A stretch of DNA of 64,000 nucleotides from an uncultured Aquimarina sp. (GCA_947500505.1 CANMSL010000010.1:62001-126000); one strand, 5' to 3'; counted from the first letter of the stretch, positions 44,875 to 55,042 are shown. Notes: generated by a model not told the origin, from the sequence alone. Translations and numbers: made by a program.

Positions 44875-44882
44875 TATTTTTG
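44875..44882 (+). promoter_or_regulatory. -7 promoter box before ftsK
   Basis: TATTTTTG matches TAnnTTTG and lies 19 bp before the ftsK ATG. The leader would be very short. Confidence 0.45.
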
Positions 44883-44900
44883 CGATAATATACCCAGAAA

Positions 44901-47375
44901 ATGGCAAAAAAAAAGGTAACAACAAAAAGGAAAACTACAAAAAAACCTAAAATTCCTTTAAAAGAAAGACTAACTTTATCAAGACAGCAAAAAGTTGTTT
45001 TTGGTAGCTTCTTATTTTTTTTAGGGATCGCATTATTTTTTGCATTTATTTCTTTTTTCTTCAATTGGAAAGTTGATCAGAGTGAAATTTCCGAATTCCC
45101 CGGGAGAACTTCTTCAGCAAAAAATTGGTTAAGTATTTCTGGAGCCAAGGTTAGCGATTTTTTTATATTCAGAGGTTTCGGTATTTCTGCATTAATTCTA
45201 CCAGTTTTAATTTCTCTTACTGGAGTGTATTTGTTTTTTGACCTGAATAGAAAGAAATTGGCTGGATTTTGGTTTTGGGGTACACTTGTTATGTTATGGA
45301 TTTCTGTAATTTTCGGGTTTGTGCAAAAAGGAAGTGGGTTGCTTGCAGGAGTTATTGGATATGAAGTAAATGATTTCTTGCAGGATTATATCGGATTCAT
45401 AGGAACTGTATTGGTGTTAGCATTTTTTGCTATTGTATATATTGTAGTTCGTTTGCGATATACTCCGGAAAAGATCTCAGCTTCATTAAAAAAGACACAA
45501 ACCGAAATCACCAAGGACTATGAGTATGTAAAAAATATCAATGGTGCAAAAGGTGCTAACAAAGATAGTAAGCAAGAAACCAATAAAAAAGAAAGTTTAT
45601 CTCCTGATGATAAAAAGGATCTTTCAATAGATACAAAAACAATAAGTGAAAAAGAGAATACTGTTGTACTTGACAATCAATCTGTGAAAACGGCGAAGAC
45701 TACTGTAAATGATTTTTATGGGAATCCGGAAAATCAATCTAGCGAGATTCCCGAAAAACTGATTATAAAATCTGAAGACAATCCTGAAGATATTGCAATG
45801 GAAGTGGAAACAGTAGTCGAGGAAGAAGAAGTAGAGAACCTAAGTGCAAAGTTAGTAAAGGATTTTGGTGAGTTTGATCCAAAATTGGAATTAGGAAATT
45901 TTAAATTTCCGACCATTGACTTGTTGAAGGATTATTCTGTTCAAAATGGTGGAATCACTATTGATCAGGGAGAGCTGGAAGAGAATAAGAACCGTATCGT
46001 AGAAACACTTAAAAATTACAAAATAGAGATTGCCCAGATTAAAGCAACAGTTGGACCGACTGTTACTTTATATGAAATTGTACCTGAAGCCGGTATTCGT
46101 ATTTCAAAAATTAAAAACTTAGAAGATGATATAGCACTTTCTTTGGCTGCATTAGGAATAAGAATAATAGCACCAATTCCTGGTAAAGGAACCATTGGTA
46201 TCGAGGTGCCTAACAAAAAATCTACCATTGTTTCTATGCGATCTGCAATTGCTTCATCCAAATTTCAGGGTGCCGAGATGGAATTACCATTATCTCTCGG
46301 AAAAACGATCTCTAATGAAACTTTTGTAGTGGATTTGGCAAAAATGCCTCATTTACTGATGGCAGGAGCTACAGGACAAGGTAAATCAGTAGGGCTGAAT
46401 GCAATCTTAACTTCCTTATTGTATAAAAAACATCCTGCAGAGGTTAAGTTCGTATTGGTAGACCCCAAAAAAGTAGAACTTACACTATTTAATAAAATAG
46501 AACGTCATTATCTGGCCAAATTACCTGATACTGATGAAGCTATTATAACCGATAATACGAAGGTGATCAATACTCTTAATTCTCTATGTATTGAGATGGA
46601 TGAAAGATATGACTTGCTAAAAAATGCTATGGTCCGTAATATCAAAGAGTATAATACAAAATTTAAAGCACGTAAACTTAATCCAGAAAACGGGCACAGA
46701 TTTCTGCCGTATATTGTTCTTGTTGTGGATGAGTTTGCGGATTTGATAATGACGGCAGGAAAAGAAGTAGAAACTCCAATAGCCAGATTAGCACAATTAG
46801 CCAGAGCAATCGGAATACATCTGATTATTGCAACTCAGCGTCCTTCGGTTAACGTTATTACTGGTATGATCAAAGCCAATTTCCCAGCTAGAATTGCATT
46901 TAGAGTTACTTCTAAAATAGACTCTCGTACCATTTTGGATACAGGTGGTGCAGATCAACTAATCGGTCGCGGAGATATGTTATTTACACAAGGAAATGAT
47001 CTAGTCAGGATTCAATGTGCTTTTGTAGACACTCCAGAAGTAGAAAGAATCACTGAATACATTGGTAGTCAAAAAGCTTATCCTGATGCGCATATGTTAC
47101 CGGAATACTCTGGAGAAGAAAGTGGCACAAGTCTTGATATAGACGTAAAGGATAGAGACAAACTTTTTAATGAAGCGGCAGAAGTTATTGTCACAGCACA
47201 GCAAGGTTCAGCGTCTTTATTACAAAGAAAACTAAAATTAGGATATAACAGGGCCGGAAGATTGATTGATCAATTGGAAGCAGCTGGCATTGTGGGGCCT
47301 TTCGAAGGGAGTAAAGCAAGGCAGGTTTTAGTGACAGATTTAGTAGCCTTAAAACAATTGTTGGATACTGAATAA
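44901..47375 (+). CDS. ftsK: DNA translocase FtsK/SpoIIIE
   Basis: The 824-aa protein has a basic N-terminus, four transmembrane helices (about residues 30-190) and a short acidic linker (about 200-300). The motor follows: Walker A LMAGATGQGKSVGLN, Walker B YIVLVVDEFADLIM and IIATQRPSVNVITG. A C-terminal gamma winged helix ends it (QQGSASLLQRKLKLGYNRAGRLIDQLE). It pumps chromosomal DNA through the division septum. The lolA and lptF/G-type genes follow in the same direction. Confidence 0.96.
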   Translation: MAKKKVTTKRKTTKKPKIPLKERLTLSRQQKVVFGSFLFFLGIALFFAFISFFFNWKVDQSEISEFPGRTSSAKNWLSISGAKVSDFFIFRGFGISALILPVLISLTGVYLFFDLNRKKLAGFWFWGTLVMLWISVIFGFVQKGSGLLAGVIGYEVNDFLQDYIGFIGTVLVLAFFAIVYIVVRLRYTPEKISASLKKTQTEITKDYEYVKNINGAKGANKDSKQETNKKESLSPDDKKDLSIDTKTISEKENTVVLDNQSVKTAKTTVNDFYGNPENQSSEIPEKLIIKSEDNPEDIAMEVETVVEEEEVENLSAKLVKDFGEFDPKLELGNFKFPTIDLLKDYSVQNGGITIDQGELEENKNRIVETLKNYKIEIAQIKATVGPTVTLYEIVPEAGIRISKIKNLEDDIALSLAALGIRIIAPIPGKGTIGIEVPNKKSTIVSMRSAIASSKFQGAEMELPLSLGKTISNETFVVDLAKMPHLLMAGATGQGKSVGLNAILTSLLYKKHPAEVKFVLVDPKKVELTLFNKIERHYLAKLPDTDEAIITDNTKVINTLNSLCIEMDERYDLLKNAMVRNIKEYNTKFKARKLNPENGHRFLPYIVLVVDEFADLIMTAGKEVETPIARLAQLARAIGIHLIIATQRPSVNVITGMIKANFPARIAFRVTSKIDSRTILDTGGADQLIGRGDMLFTQGNDLVRIQCAFVDTPEVERITEYIGSQKAYPDAHMLPEYSGEESGTSLDIDVKDRDKLFNEAAEVIVTAQQGSASLLQRKLKLGYNRAGRLIDQLEAAGIVGPFEGSKARQVLVTDLVALKQLLDTE

Positions 47376-47420
47376 TCGTAACGGAATATAAAAATTTTTT
47401 AAATTTTAAGAAATACATAG

Positions 47421-48056
47421 ATGATAAATAAAATATTATTTTTAGTAATTACATTATTTTTTGCGAATGCAAATGCACAAGATGCAAAACAACTTTTAGA
47501 TGAAGTTTCCACTAAAGTGAAAGGCTATGATAATGTTGTAATTGGATTTAAATATGCTCTTAATAACCCTGCGGAGAACGTTTCTCAGGAAACAAGAGGT
47601 GATGTTACCATATTCGGAGATAAATATCTTTTAAATCTGATGGGTACAGAGCAAATGTATGATGGAAGCAAACTACATATTATTATACCTGAGGATGAGG
47701 AGATCAATATTTCTTCCGAGAGTGCAGAAGATGATTCAAGTGTAACACCATCAAAAATGCTTACTTTTTATGAAGAAGGTTATACGTCAAAAATGGATAT
47801 TGTGCAAGATGAACAGGGCCGAAAAATTCAGTTTGTGAAATTGACACCAATTGATTCCAATAGTGATCTAAAAGAAATTTTATTAGGAATTGATAAGCAA
47901 ACAAAACATATTTATAAATTGATTTTGATGCAGAATAATGGAACTAATATTACCATAACGGTAAATAGTTTTAAAACAAATCAACCGCTTTCCAAAACAT
48001 TATTCGTTTTCGACGAATCAAAATATAGTAATTACTATATCAATCGTTTAGATTAG
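47421..48056 (+). CDS. lolA: LolA-like outer-membrane lipoprotein carrier
   Basis: The 211-aa product has a signal peptide (LFFANANA-Q) and then the LolA-like pattern DAKQLLDEVSTKVKGYDNVVIGFKYAL, with QETRGDVTIFGDKYLLN and a late NSFKTNQPLSKTLFVFDESK. LolA shuttles lipoproteins across the periplasm. Its place between ftsK and an LPS permease is common in Bacteroidetes. A terminator separates it from the next gene. Confidence 0.85.
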   Translation: MINKILFLVITLFFANANAQDAKQLLDEVSTKVKGYDNVVIGFKYALNNPAENVSQETRGDVTIFGDKYLLNLMGTEQMYDGSKLHIIIPEDEEINISSESAEDDSSVTPSKMLTFYEEGYTSKMDIVQDEQGRKIQFVKLTPIDSNSDLKEILLGIDKQTKHIYKLILMQNNGTNITITVNSFKTNQPLSKTLFVFDESKYSNYYINRLD

Positions 48057-48096
48057 CAATATATTTAGGCATCAATTAATAGTTTAATAAACAAAC

Positions 48097-48120
48097 ATCC
48101 CGAAAATATCGGGATTTATT
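48097..48120 (+). terminator. Terminator after lolA
   Basis: ATCCCGA/TCGGGAT is a perfect 7-bp stem with a 5-nt loop, followed by TTATTTT. Confidence 0.85.
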
Positions 48121-48134
48121 TTAGTAGTAGATAA

Positions 48135-49577
48135 GTGAAAATACTTGACAGATATATACTGACAACTTTTTTAAAGACGTTTTTCCCACTCTTCATAATT
48201 ATAATGTTTATTCTTTTATTACAGACCATCTGGTTGTTTATATCTGAATTAGCAGGAAAAGATCTTGACTTTTCTGTGATAATAAAGTTTCTGACATATG
48301 CTACTCCCAGATTGATTCCTATGGTATTACCGCTTACCGTATTACTTACCTCAATTATGATTTTTGGTAATTTTGCAGAGAATTATGAGTTTGCTGCCAT
48401 GAAGTCTTCCGGTATATCTCTGCAACGGGCTATGAGAACATTGTCTGTGTTTATCTTTTTTGTTGGGATAGGAGCATTTTTATTTTCGAATACTGTAATC
48501 CCAAGTTCCGAAAGGAAATTTGTTAACCTGAGAAAAAATATAGTAAAGGTTAAACCGGCTATGGTGATCACTCCCAATCAATTCAATGATCTGGGCGATA
48601 TAAATATTAGGGTCTCAGAAAAGTATGGAGATAATGATCAATTTATCAAGGATGTAATCATCCATAAAAAATCAGTTAGGGCCGGTAATTTTACAGTTAT
48701 AAAGGCTACAGATGGAGAACTAAAAGGTAGTATTGATTCTAATTTGATTACACTGGTGCTCAATGATGGGAACTATTATGATGAGATTCAGCAGAAATCT
48801 CCCAAACAAAGAAAAAAATTGCCGTTTGCAAAGACCTATTTTAAGCAGTATGTCCTAAATATAGACTTATCATCTCTGGATAATGTGGATATGGACGCTC
48901 AGCAGTACAGTAAAGGGTATAATATGTTAAACGTAAATGGTCTAAGAGATGAGATTGATACCTTATCAATCCAGGTGAATAATGAGATAAATGCAACAGA
49001 AAACGATGTTAATAGAAGAAATGGGTTCAAGGAATTAAATCGTAATCTAAAAATAGATACCCTTCAGGAAGCTGCTGTTGATACCTTAGATTTAATTGAG
49101 GAGAGATTTAATAACCGACAAAAATCTCAAATATACAATTTGGCATTTTCTAATGTAGATGGAGTGATCAGAAGGATACAAACTACCCAAAGAACATTAG
49201 AAGTAAAAAAAAGAGCACTTAATAAATATGAAATGTCATTACATGATAAGTATGCATTGGGTATTTCTTGCGTGTTGTTATTTTTTGTCGGTGCTCCATT
49301 AGGTGCAATTATTCGCAAAGGAGGTTTGGGGCTGCCTATTGTTATCGGAGTAGTTTTATTCCTTACATATCACTTTATAGGCATTTTCGCAAAAAACGGA
49401 GCAGAAGAAGGAGGGGTTCCTCCTTTTATAGGCTCGTGGTTATCTACTTTCATTATCTTTCCACTAAGTATCTTTTTGACCTATAGAGCTACTAGAGATC
49501 GGGGCTTTGTTAGTTTTGATATTTTGGTACAACCAATTCGTGACTTTTTTGGAAAACGATCCAAAAAGAAAAAATAA
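48135..49577 (+). CDS. LptF/LptG family permease (YjgP/YjgQ)
   Basis: The 480-aa protein starts at a GTG (48135) and opens MKILDRYILTTFLKTFFPLF, the family signature. It has three transmembrane helices at the start and three at the end (ALGISCVLLFFVGAPLGAIIRKGGLGLP is the conserved C-terminal segment). A long periplasmic domain and a coiled region lie between. It works with LptB and LptC in lipopolysaccharide export. Which of LptF and LptG it is cannot be decided here. The 262-bp gap after it holds nothing I recognise apart from the next promoter. Confidence 0.92.
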   Translation: MKILDRYILTTFLKTFFPLFIIIMFILLLQTIWLFISELAGKDLDFSVIIKFLTYATPRLIPMVLPLTVLLTSIMIFGNFAENYEFAAMKSSGISLQRAMRTLSVFIFFVGIGAFLFSNTVIPSSERKFVNLRKNIVKVKPAMVITPNQFNDLGDINIRVSEKYGDNDQFIKDVIIHKKSVRAGNFTVIKATDGELKGSIDSNLITLVLNDGNYYDEIQQKSPKQRKKLPFAKTYFKQYVLNIDLSSLDNVDMDAQQYSKGYNMLNVNGLRDEIDTLSIQVNNEINATENDVNRRNGFKELNRNLKIDTLQEAAVDTLDLIEERFNNRQKSQIYNLAFSNVDGVIRRIQTTQRTLEVKKRALNKYEMSLHDKYALGISCVLLFFVGAPLGAIIRKGGLGLPIVIGVVLFLTYHFIGIFAKNGAEEGGVPPFIGSWLSTFIIFPLSIFLTYRATRDRGFVSFDILVQPIRDFFGKRSKKKK

Positions 49578-49807
49578 GGACAAAGAAGTTCCAACTTTAA
49601 AATTCCTGGTTTTAATAACCAATGATATCGGTACATTAAATGATATTATTGGGTACTAACAATGATTCGGATTTAATAAGTCCTAAGGAATTATGCTGCT
49701 GGATTAAATTGGATGTAAGAAGAATTTCAGTGCAAGATTTGAAAGTGAACTAAGAGAGAAACTATAGATTTTTTAATGCATAAAGTGTGTTTAATAATTA
49801 TATAAAT

Positions 49808-49815
49808 TACCTTTG
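49808..49815 (+). promoter_or_regulatory. -7 promoter box before the ribBA-type gene
   Basis: TACCTTTG fits TAnnTTTG 24 bp before the ATG. The upstream 230 bp do not contain the conserved FMN riboswitch sequence. Confidence 0.45.
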
Positions 49816-49839
49816 CTTTCAAAATAAGAATAGCAAACT

Positions 49840-50991
49840 ATGTCACAGGCTACGGAGACTACAAACAAATTTAAATTAAATACTATACAAGAAGCTATCG
49901 AAGATATTCGTCAGGGTAAAGTTATTATCGTTGTAGATGATGAAGATCGTGAGAATGAAGGTGATTTTCTGGCAGCGGCCGAAAAGGTCACTCCCGAAAT
50001 GATTAATTTCATGGCAATGCATGGACGTGGATTGATTTGTACCCCGATTACAGAACAACGTTGCGAAGACCTAAAATTGAATATGATGGTTGATAATAAT
50101 ACGGATCCTATGGAAACTGCTTTTACAATTTCTGTGGATCTAAAAGGAAATGGGGTTACCACGGGTATTTCTGCAAGCGATCGTGCTAAAACTGTTATGT
50201 CACTGATTAGTTCGGAAACGAAACCACACGAGTTAGCCAGACCAGGACACATCTTTCCCTTAAAAGCAAAAGAAGGAGGTGTGTTAAGACGTACAGGACA
50301 TACAGAAGCAGCTATCGATTTTGCCAGATTAGCAGGATTAAAACCAGCAGGTGTAATAGTAGAAATTATGAATGAAGATGGTACTATGGCCAGACTTCCT
50401 CAATTAGTGAAAGTTGCAAAAAAGTATGATCTTAAGTTAGTATCAATTGAGGATTTAGTAGCATATCGTATGCAACACGATTCTCTTATCGAAAAGAAAG
50501 AAGATTTTGATGTGGTAACTCGTTTCGGTACATACAGACTAAGAGCATATAAACAAACAACGAATAATCAGATTCATATTGCTTTGACAAAGGGGGGGTG
50601 GGCTGATAATGAACCAGTACTTACCCGTATTAATTCCACATTGTTTAATAACGATATACTAGGTACTTTGACTAATAATGAGGATGCCCGTTTGGATGCT
50701 ATGTTTACCCGCATTACTAAAGAAGGTAAAGGAGCCATCATTTTCATTAATCAGGAAAGCCAGTCTTTCAATTTATTAAATCGTTTAAAAGCTTTAAATG
50801 AAGCTCAAAATGGAGAAGATGTAGTAAAAGCTCCAAAAATTGCTATGGATACCAAAGATTTTGGGATTGGTGCTCAGATTTTACACGATCTTAATATCCA
50901 TAAATTACGTTTGGTATCCAATACAGTGCAACAAAAACGTGTGGGTATGATTGGATACGGATTAGAAATCGTAGAATATGTAAATTATTAA
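49840..50991 (+). CDS. ribB: RibBA-type protein: active DHBP synthase with a zinc-ligand-less GTP cyclohydrolase II domain
   Basis: Residues 1-205 are a complete 3,4-dihydroxy-2-butanone-4-phosphate synthase (DDEDRENEGD at 33-42, HGRGLICTP, TGISASDRAKT, RRTGHTEAAIDFARLAGL), which makes the four-carbon unit of riboflavin. Residues 206-383 align with GTP cyclohydrolase II but have no cysteine at all. The region that should carry the C-x10-C-x-C zinc site reads TRINSTLFNNDILGTL, then TNNEDARLDAM. The second domain is therefore very likely inactive, as in the RibBX proteins described in other bacteria, and a separate RibA should exist elsewhere. Confidence 0.9.
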   Translation: MSQATETTNKFKLNTIQEAIEDIRQGKVIIVVDDEDRENEGDFLAAAEKVTPEMINFMAMHGRGLICTPITEQRCEDLKLNMMVDNNTDPMETAFTISVDLKGNGVTTGISASDRAKTVMSLISSETKPHELARPGHIFPLKAKEGGVLRRTGHTEAAIDFARLAGLKPAGVIVEIMNEDGTMARLPQLVKVAKKYDLKLVSIEDLVAYRMQHDSLIEKKEDFDVVTRFGTYRLRAYKQTTNNQIHIALTKGGWADNEPVLTRINSTLFNNDILGTLTNNEDARLDAMFTRITKEGKGAIIFINQESQSFNLLNRLKALNEAQNGEDVVKAPKIAMDTKDFGIGAQILHDLNIHKLRLVSNTVQQKRVGMIGYGLEIVEYVNY

Positions 50992-50998
50992 AAAATAA

Positions 50999-52192
50999 TT
51001 AGTATAGAATACTTTGCAGAGCTTCAACCATTTTTGAAGCTCTTTCTTTTACATCCCTTTCAGACCAGCCTACTTTTATTAAGCAGGAAATCGTTCGGCC
51101 CATCCAGGCATCACTCGAAGGAAAAGATCTATTGTTTTTTCGAAGTCCCATTTGTTGTTCTGTAGAGAGTTTATTTAATGACTTTGGTTCTAGTAAATGT
51201 TCCCACTTTTTATAATAGTGCCAATTGTTATCAAACCAATAAAAACAGGTGTCTACACCGTATTCACTCAATGCTTTATGTCCTTTTCTTGCTAATTCTT
51301 CCGTAGGAAGGAATAGGTTTAAAAATGCATAACTTTCTACTCCGGTTTCCGGAACTCTTCTAAATGTGACCTCCGGAATAGAAGATAAAGCATTTCTTAA
51401 AATGGTATAATTTTTTTCTTGTAAATTAATGGTATGATCTAATTTTCTTAATTGAGCAATACCAACTGCAGCATTTAGCTCAGAAAGTCTATAATTATAT
51501 CCTAAAAAAGGATGTGTTTCTGCTCCTCGATCCTTACCTATATGATCGTGACCATGATCCTGATATTTATGTGCGTTATCTGCAAATATTTCAGAATTTG
51601 TAATCAATCCACCACCTTCTCCACAAGTAACTGTCTTTACATAGTCAAAAGAAAAACATCCCAAGTCTCCATAACTTCCCAAAGGTTTGTTATCATATGA
51701 ACCTCCGATCGCCTGGCATGCATCTTCTAATAAAATCAAATTATGTTCATCACAAATAGACTTTAGTGCCCCTAAATCCGCCATAGAACCACACATATGG
51801 ACTGGCATCACAACCTTGGTTTTGTTTGTAATCGCTTCTTTTACTGCTTTCGGATCTAACGTTAAGGTGTCATCTATATCGCATAATATTGGAGTGGCCC
51901 CAACCGATAGTATGGCTTCAAAACTAGCAACAAACGTAAAGGTAGGCATAATTACTTCATCTCCGGAGCCTACACCTGCAGATGCCAATGCTACTGTTAG
52001 GGCAGCCGTACCACTGGATACTACTTGAGCATACTTTGTTTGCATTCTTGAAGCTAAATCCCTTTCCAATTCTAGTGCTTTGTGATGACCATTTCGGTTA
52101 CCGTCAAAACCATAACGCATCAAAACTCCATTGTCTAGTACGTCTTGAACTTCTTTTTTTTCTTCAGCTCCAAATAGCTCAAATCCCGGCAT
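50999..52192 (-). CDS. DegT/DnrJ/EryC1/StrS family aminotransferase
   Basis: I start at the ATG at 52192 (397 aa, MPGFELFGAEEKKEVQDVL) because the longer frame begins only with a TTG. The PLP sugar-aminotransferase motifs are present: SSGTAALTVALASAGVGSGDEVI, TFTFVASFEAI, LLEDACQAIGG and the Schiff-base Lys in SFDYVKTVTCGEGG. Such enzymes aminate keto-sugars for glycans or antibiotics. No other sugar genes adjoin, so the substrate is unknown. It converges on the riboflavin gene, 7 bp apart. Confidence 0.9.
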   Translation of the reverse strand: MPGFELFGAEEKKEVQDVLDNGVLMRYGFDGNRNGHHKALELERDLASRMQTKYAQVVSSGTAALTVALASAGVGSGDEVIMPTFTFVASFEAILSVGATPILCDIDDTLTLDPKAVKEAITNKTKVVMPVHMCGSMADLGALKSICDEHNLILLEDACQAIGGSYDNKPLGSYGDLGCFSFDYVKTVTCGEGGGLITNSEIFADNAHKYQDHGHDHIGKDRGAETHPFLGYNYRLSELNAAVGIAQLRKLDHTINLQEKNYTILRNALSSIPEVTFRRVPETGVESYAFLNLFLPTEELARKGHKALSEYGVDTCFYWFDNNWHYYKKWEHLLEPKSLNKLSTEQQMGLRKNNRSFPSSDAWMGRTISCLIKVGWSERDVKERASKMVEALQSILY

Positions 52193-52381
52193 AAGTGTAG
52201 TATTAAATTTAAAAAATCTATTTGGCAAAAATACCGAAAAGAGTTTTCAATTATGTAGTGAAATTTATCTTTTTAATCAGTAAAAATTTATACTGATTGC
52301 AGCAAAATTAAAATACTAGCTCGGATCTTGTAGAGAAGTACATTAGTACCTCGAGAAATAAGTACTTTAAAAGTTTATTGA

Positions 52382-53011
52382 TTACAGGACAATTACTGTT
52401 TCATCAATAGAGCGTCTTACTTTTTTAAAACTTGCAAACATATCATCATTTGCACGATATCCAACTGGTAAAACCAGAACAGACCTAAGCCCAAGATCGG
52501 TAAGTCCAAGAATTTCATCATACTTTTCAGGTATAAAACCTTCCATCGGGCAAGCATCTATTTTTTCAGCAGCACATACAGTTAATAAATTACCCATAGC
52601 CAGATAAGCTTGTTTTGTAGCCCAAGTAGAAACTTCATCAGTAGGCTTATTTTTAAAAGAATCGACCAACTGTTCTCTGAATGGCTTGAGCACCTCTTCG
52701 GCAGTATTTCTAATTGCCTTTACATTATCAAAATGTTTAGTAATGTATTCCTCATCAACTGTATTTTCAATACAAAAAATCAGCACGTGAGATGCATCTG
52801 CTACTTGTTGTTGGTTCCAGGAGTGTTCTGTTAATTGTTGTTGAACCACTTTATTATTAAGAACTACTAATTTTAATGGCTGTAGTCCATAGGAGGTTGC
52901 AGTAAGGTTAAAAGCTTCGGTAAGTATATCTATTTTTTCTTGGGGAAGTGAACGAGTTTGATCAAATTTTTTTGTTGCATATCGCCATCTAAGGCTTTCT
53001 ATAATTTCCAT
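52382..53011 (-). CDS. NAD(P)H-dependent nitroreductase family protein
   Basis: The 209-aa flavoprotein has the nitroreductase fold: ESLRWRYATKKFDQTRSLPQEK with the FMN-binding basic residues, ATSYGLQPLKLVVL, and the C-terminal LGLRSVLVLPVGYRANDD. Related enzymes (NfsB/YfkO type) reduce quinones and nitroaromatics with NAD(P)H. It is a single-gene unit, divergent from the thioesterase gene across about 90 bp. Confidence 0.92.
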   Translation of the reverse strand: MEIIESLRWRYATKKFDQTRSLPQEKIDILTEAFNLTATSYGLQPLKLVVLNNKVVQQQLTEHSWNQQQVADASHVLIFCIENTVDEEYITKHFDNVKAIRNTAEEVLKPFREQLVDSFKNKPTDEVSTWATKQAYLAMGNLLTVCAAEKIDACPMEGFIPEKYDEILGLTDLGLRSVLVLPVGYRANDDMFASFKKVRRSIDETVIVL

Positions 53012-53101
53012 TCTGGATTTTTAAAAATTACAGTGCAAAGATACAGGTATAACGAGTATCTTTATTCATTAATCTGATAAGAAAAAACTATATCACATTT
53101 T

Positions 53102-53500
53102 ATGAATACTATCGATGAATTGATCCAAAAATCGGAAACTAAAATTTTCAAAGCGGTTTTTCCAAATACGACTAACCATTATGAGACATTGTTTGGGGGG
53201 ACCGCATTGCAGTTGATGGATGAAGTTTCGTTTATATGCGCTACCCGTTTCAGCAGGAAAAAGGTTGTAACCATTTCTACAGGCAAAATAGATTTTGAAA
53301 AGCCTATTCCGGCCGGAACTATTATCGAACTTGTAGCAAAAGTGCAGGAGGTAGGGAGAACCAGTTGTACGGTAAAGGTAGATATTTATAAAGAAGAAAT
53401 GTACAGTTATGACCGTGAGATAGCAGTCTCGGGATTATTTAAATTTGTTGCGATCGACAATGATAAAAAACCAACTCCGATTATTGATAATCAAGAATAA
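53102..53500 (+). CDS. Hotdog-fold acyl-CoA thioesterase
   Basis: The 132-aa protein has the YciA/BFIT-type hotdog pattern: FPNTTNHYETLFGGTALQLMDEVSFICATRF with the catalytic Asp, VVTISTGKIDFEKPIPAGTIIELVAKV, and GRTSCTVKVDIYKE. It hydrolyses acyl-CoA thioesters in the cytoplasm. A terminator follows between it and the converging nhaC gene. Confidence 0.92.
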   Translation: MNTIDELIQKSETKIFKAVFPNTTNHYETLFGGTALQLMDEVSFICATRFSRKKVVTISTGKIDFEKPIPAGTIIELVAKVQEVGRTSCTVKVDIYKEEMYSYDREIAVSGLFKFVAIDNDKKPTPIIDNQE

Positions 53501-53502
53501 AA

Positions 53503-53542
53503 AAGTGCTTTTGCTGTAGGAGAAAGTACTTACCATTTTTTG
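53503..53542 (+). terminator. Terminator between the thioesterase and nhaC genes
   Basis: AAGTGCTTT and AAAGTACTT pair (9 bp, one G-T wobble) around an 11-nt loop, followed by ACCATTTTTT. Confidence 0.7.
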
Positions 53543-53557
53543 GTCTAAAACATTTAC

Positions 53558-55042
53558 CTATTTATCCCCTAATTGTTTGATTTTAATTCTGAACGCTGCA
53601 AAGATTAATGTCATAAAGAAACTCATCCAATTAAAGAAGGCGTAGAATGCATAATCAATTACCGGTACTCCTAAAACTCCACTTTGATAGGCTCCACAAG
53701 TATTGTACGGAATCAATACTGAAGTAACTGTCCCCGTATCTTCTAATGTTCTACTTAAGTTTTCAGGAGCAAGTCCTTTATCTTTAAATGCTTTTGCATA
53801 CATTCTTCCGGGTACTACAATGGCTAAATATTGATCAGAAGCTGTTGCATTCAGAATTACACAACTGAAAGCTGTACTTGCAAATAATCCAAAGACGGAA
53901 TCAAACAAACTAAGTAACGCTTTACTAATTCTGGCTAATGCTCCAATAGCATCCATAACACCACCAAAAACCATTGCACACACAATCAACCAAATAGTGC
54001 CCAGCATCCCTGACATACCACCCGCAGTAAATAGATCATTGAGTTCTTTACTGGAAGTTTCAACAGCTGTATCGACTGTCATCGCTTTCATAATTCCCTT
54101 ATAAGCCGAGTTAAAATCTAAGGTATCACTACCTGCAATATTCATCACTATTTCGGGTTGAGCTATTATTGCGGCTATGGCTCCTAACAAAGTTCCTGCT
54201 AACAATGCAATAAGCGGAGGTGTTTTTTTTATAATCAACCCAATCACAATAACCGGAACTATAAAAAGCCATGGGGAAATAGTAAAAGCCTCTTTTATAG
54301 CAGATAATTGATCACTGATTTCGGGAGTACCCGAGGTATCCAAGGTGAATCCAATAATAATAAATATAATCAGTGTTATGATAATAGTGGGCACGGTGGT
54401 ATATGTCATATATTTTATATGAGAAAACAAATCACCCCCAGCCATAGCTGGTGCCAGATTAGTGGTATCGGATAAGGGGGACATTTTATCACCAAAATAC
54501 GCTCCTGAAATGACAGCACCTGCAGTCATTCCCAAAGAAATGCCTAGGGTATCTCCAATTCCAATTAATGCAATACCTACAGTGGCTGATGTAGTCCAGG
54601 AACTTCCGGTTGCTATAGAAATAATAGCACAGATAATGACACAAGCTGCTAAAAAGATGGTAGGATTAAGAATTTGTAATCCATAATAAATCATTGTTGG
54701 TATAATTCCGCTGATCAACCAGGTACCTGCCAATGATCCAACCATTAGTAATATAAGTAATGCTCCGGTTGTAGATTTTACATTTCGGGCAACTTCTTCC
54801 ATCATTTGTTTGTAAGATACCTTATTAAAAAAACCAACTATCGCCGCTACGGCAGCACCGAGTAGTAAAATAAATTGATTACTACCACTCAACGCATCAT
54901 CTCCAAAAGCATAGAAAACATTATAAAACAACATTCCCACTAATACTATGATCGGAATTAAAGCTTCCCAAATGTTCAGTTCTCTGTTTTCAATGATTTC
55001 TTCGCTATGGGGATCAGTAGGAGTGATATTTTGGCTTTCCAT
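53558..55042 (-). CDS. nhaC: NhaC family Na+/H+ antiporter
   Basis: The 494-aa membrane protein has about eleven hydrophobic helices and the NhaC family segments IATGSSWTTSATVGIALIGIG, GAVISGAYFGDKMSPLSDTTNLAPA and the late EDTGTVTSVLIPYNTCGAYQSGVLG. It exchanges sodium for protons, which fits a marine organism. A 710-bp region without a clear protein gene lies upstream. Confidence 0.94.
   Translation of the reverse strand: MESQNITPTDPHSEEIIENRELNIWEALIPIIVLVGMLFYNVFYAFGDDALSGSNQFILLLGAAVAAIVGFFNKVSYKQMMEEVARNVKSTTGALLILLMVGSLAGTWLISGIIPTMIYYGLQILNPTIFLAACVIICAIISIATGSSWTTSATVGIALIGIGDTLGISLGMTAGAVISGAYFGDKMSPLSDTTNLAPAMAGGDLFSHIKYMTYTTVPTIIITLIIFIIIGFTLDTSGTPEISDQLSAIKEAFTISPWLFIVPVIVIGLIIKKTPPLIALLAGTLLGAIAAIIAQPEIVMNIAGSDTLDFNSAYKGIMKAMTVDTAVETSSKELNDLFTAGGMSGMLGTIWLIVCAMVFGGVMDAIGALARISKALLSLFDSVFGLFASTAFSCVILNATASDQYLAIVVPGRMYAKAFKDKGLAPENLSRTLEDTGTVTSVLIPYNTCGAYQSGVLGVPVIDYAFYAFFNWMSFFMTLIFAAFRIKIKQLGDK

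Noticed and set aside
49578..49839. Possible FMN riboswitch upstream of the riboflavin gene
   Set aside because: The conserved FMN-element core sequences are absent and no suitable multi-stem fold is visible.
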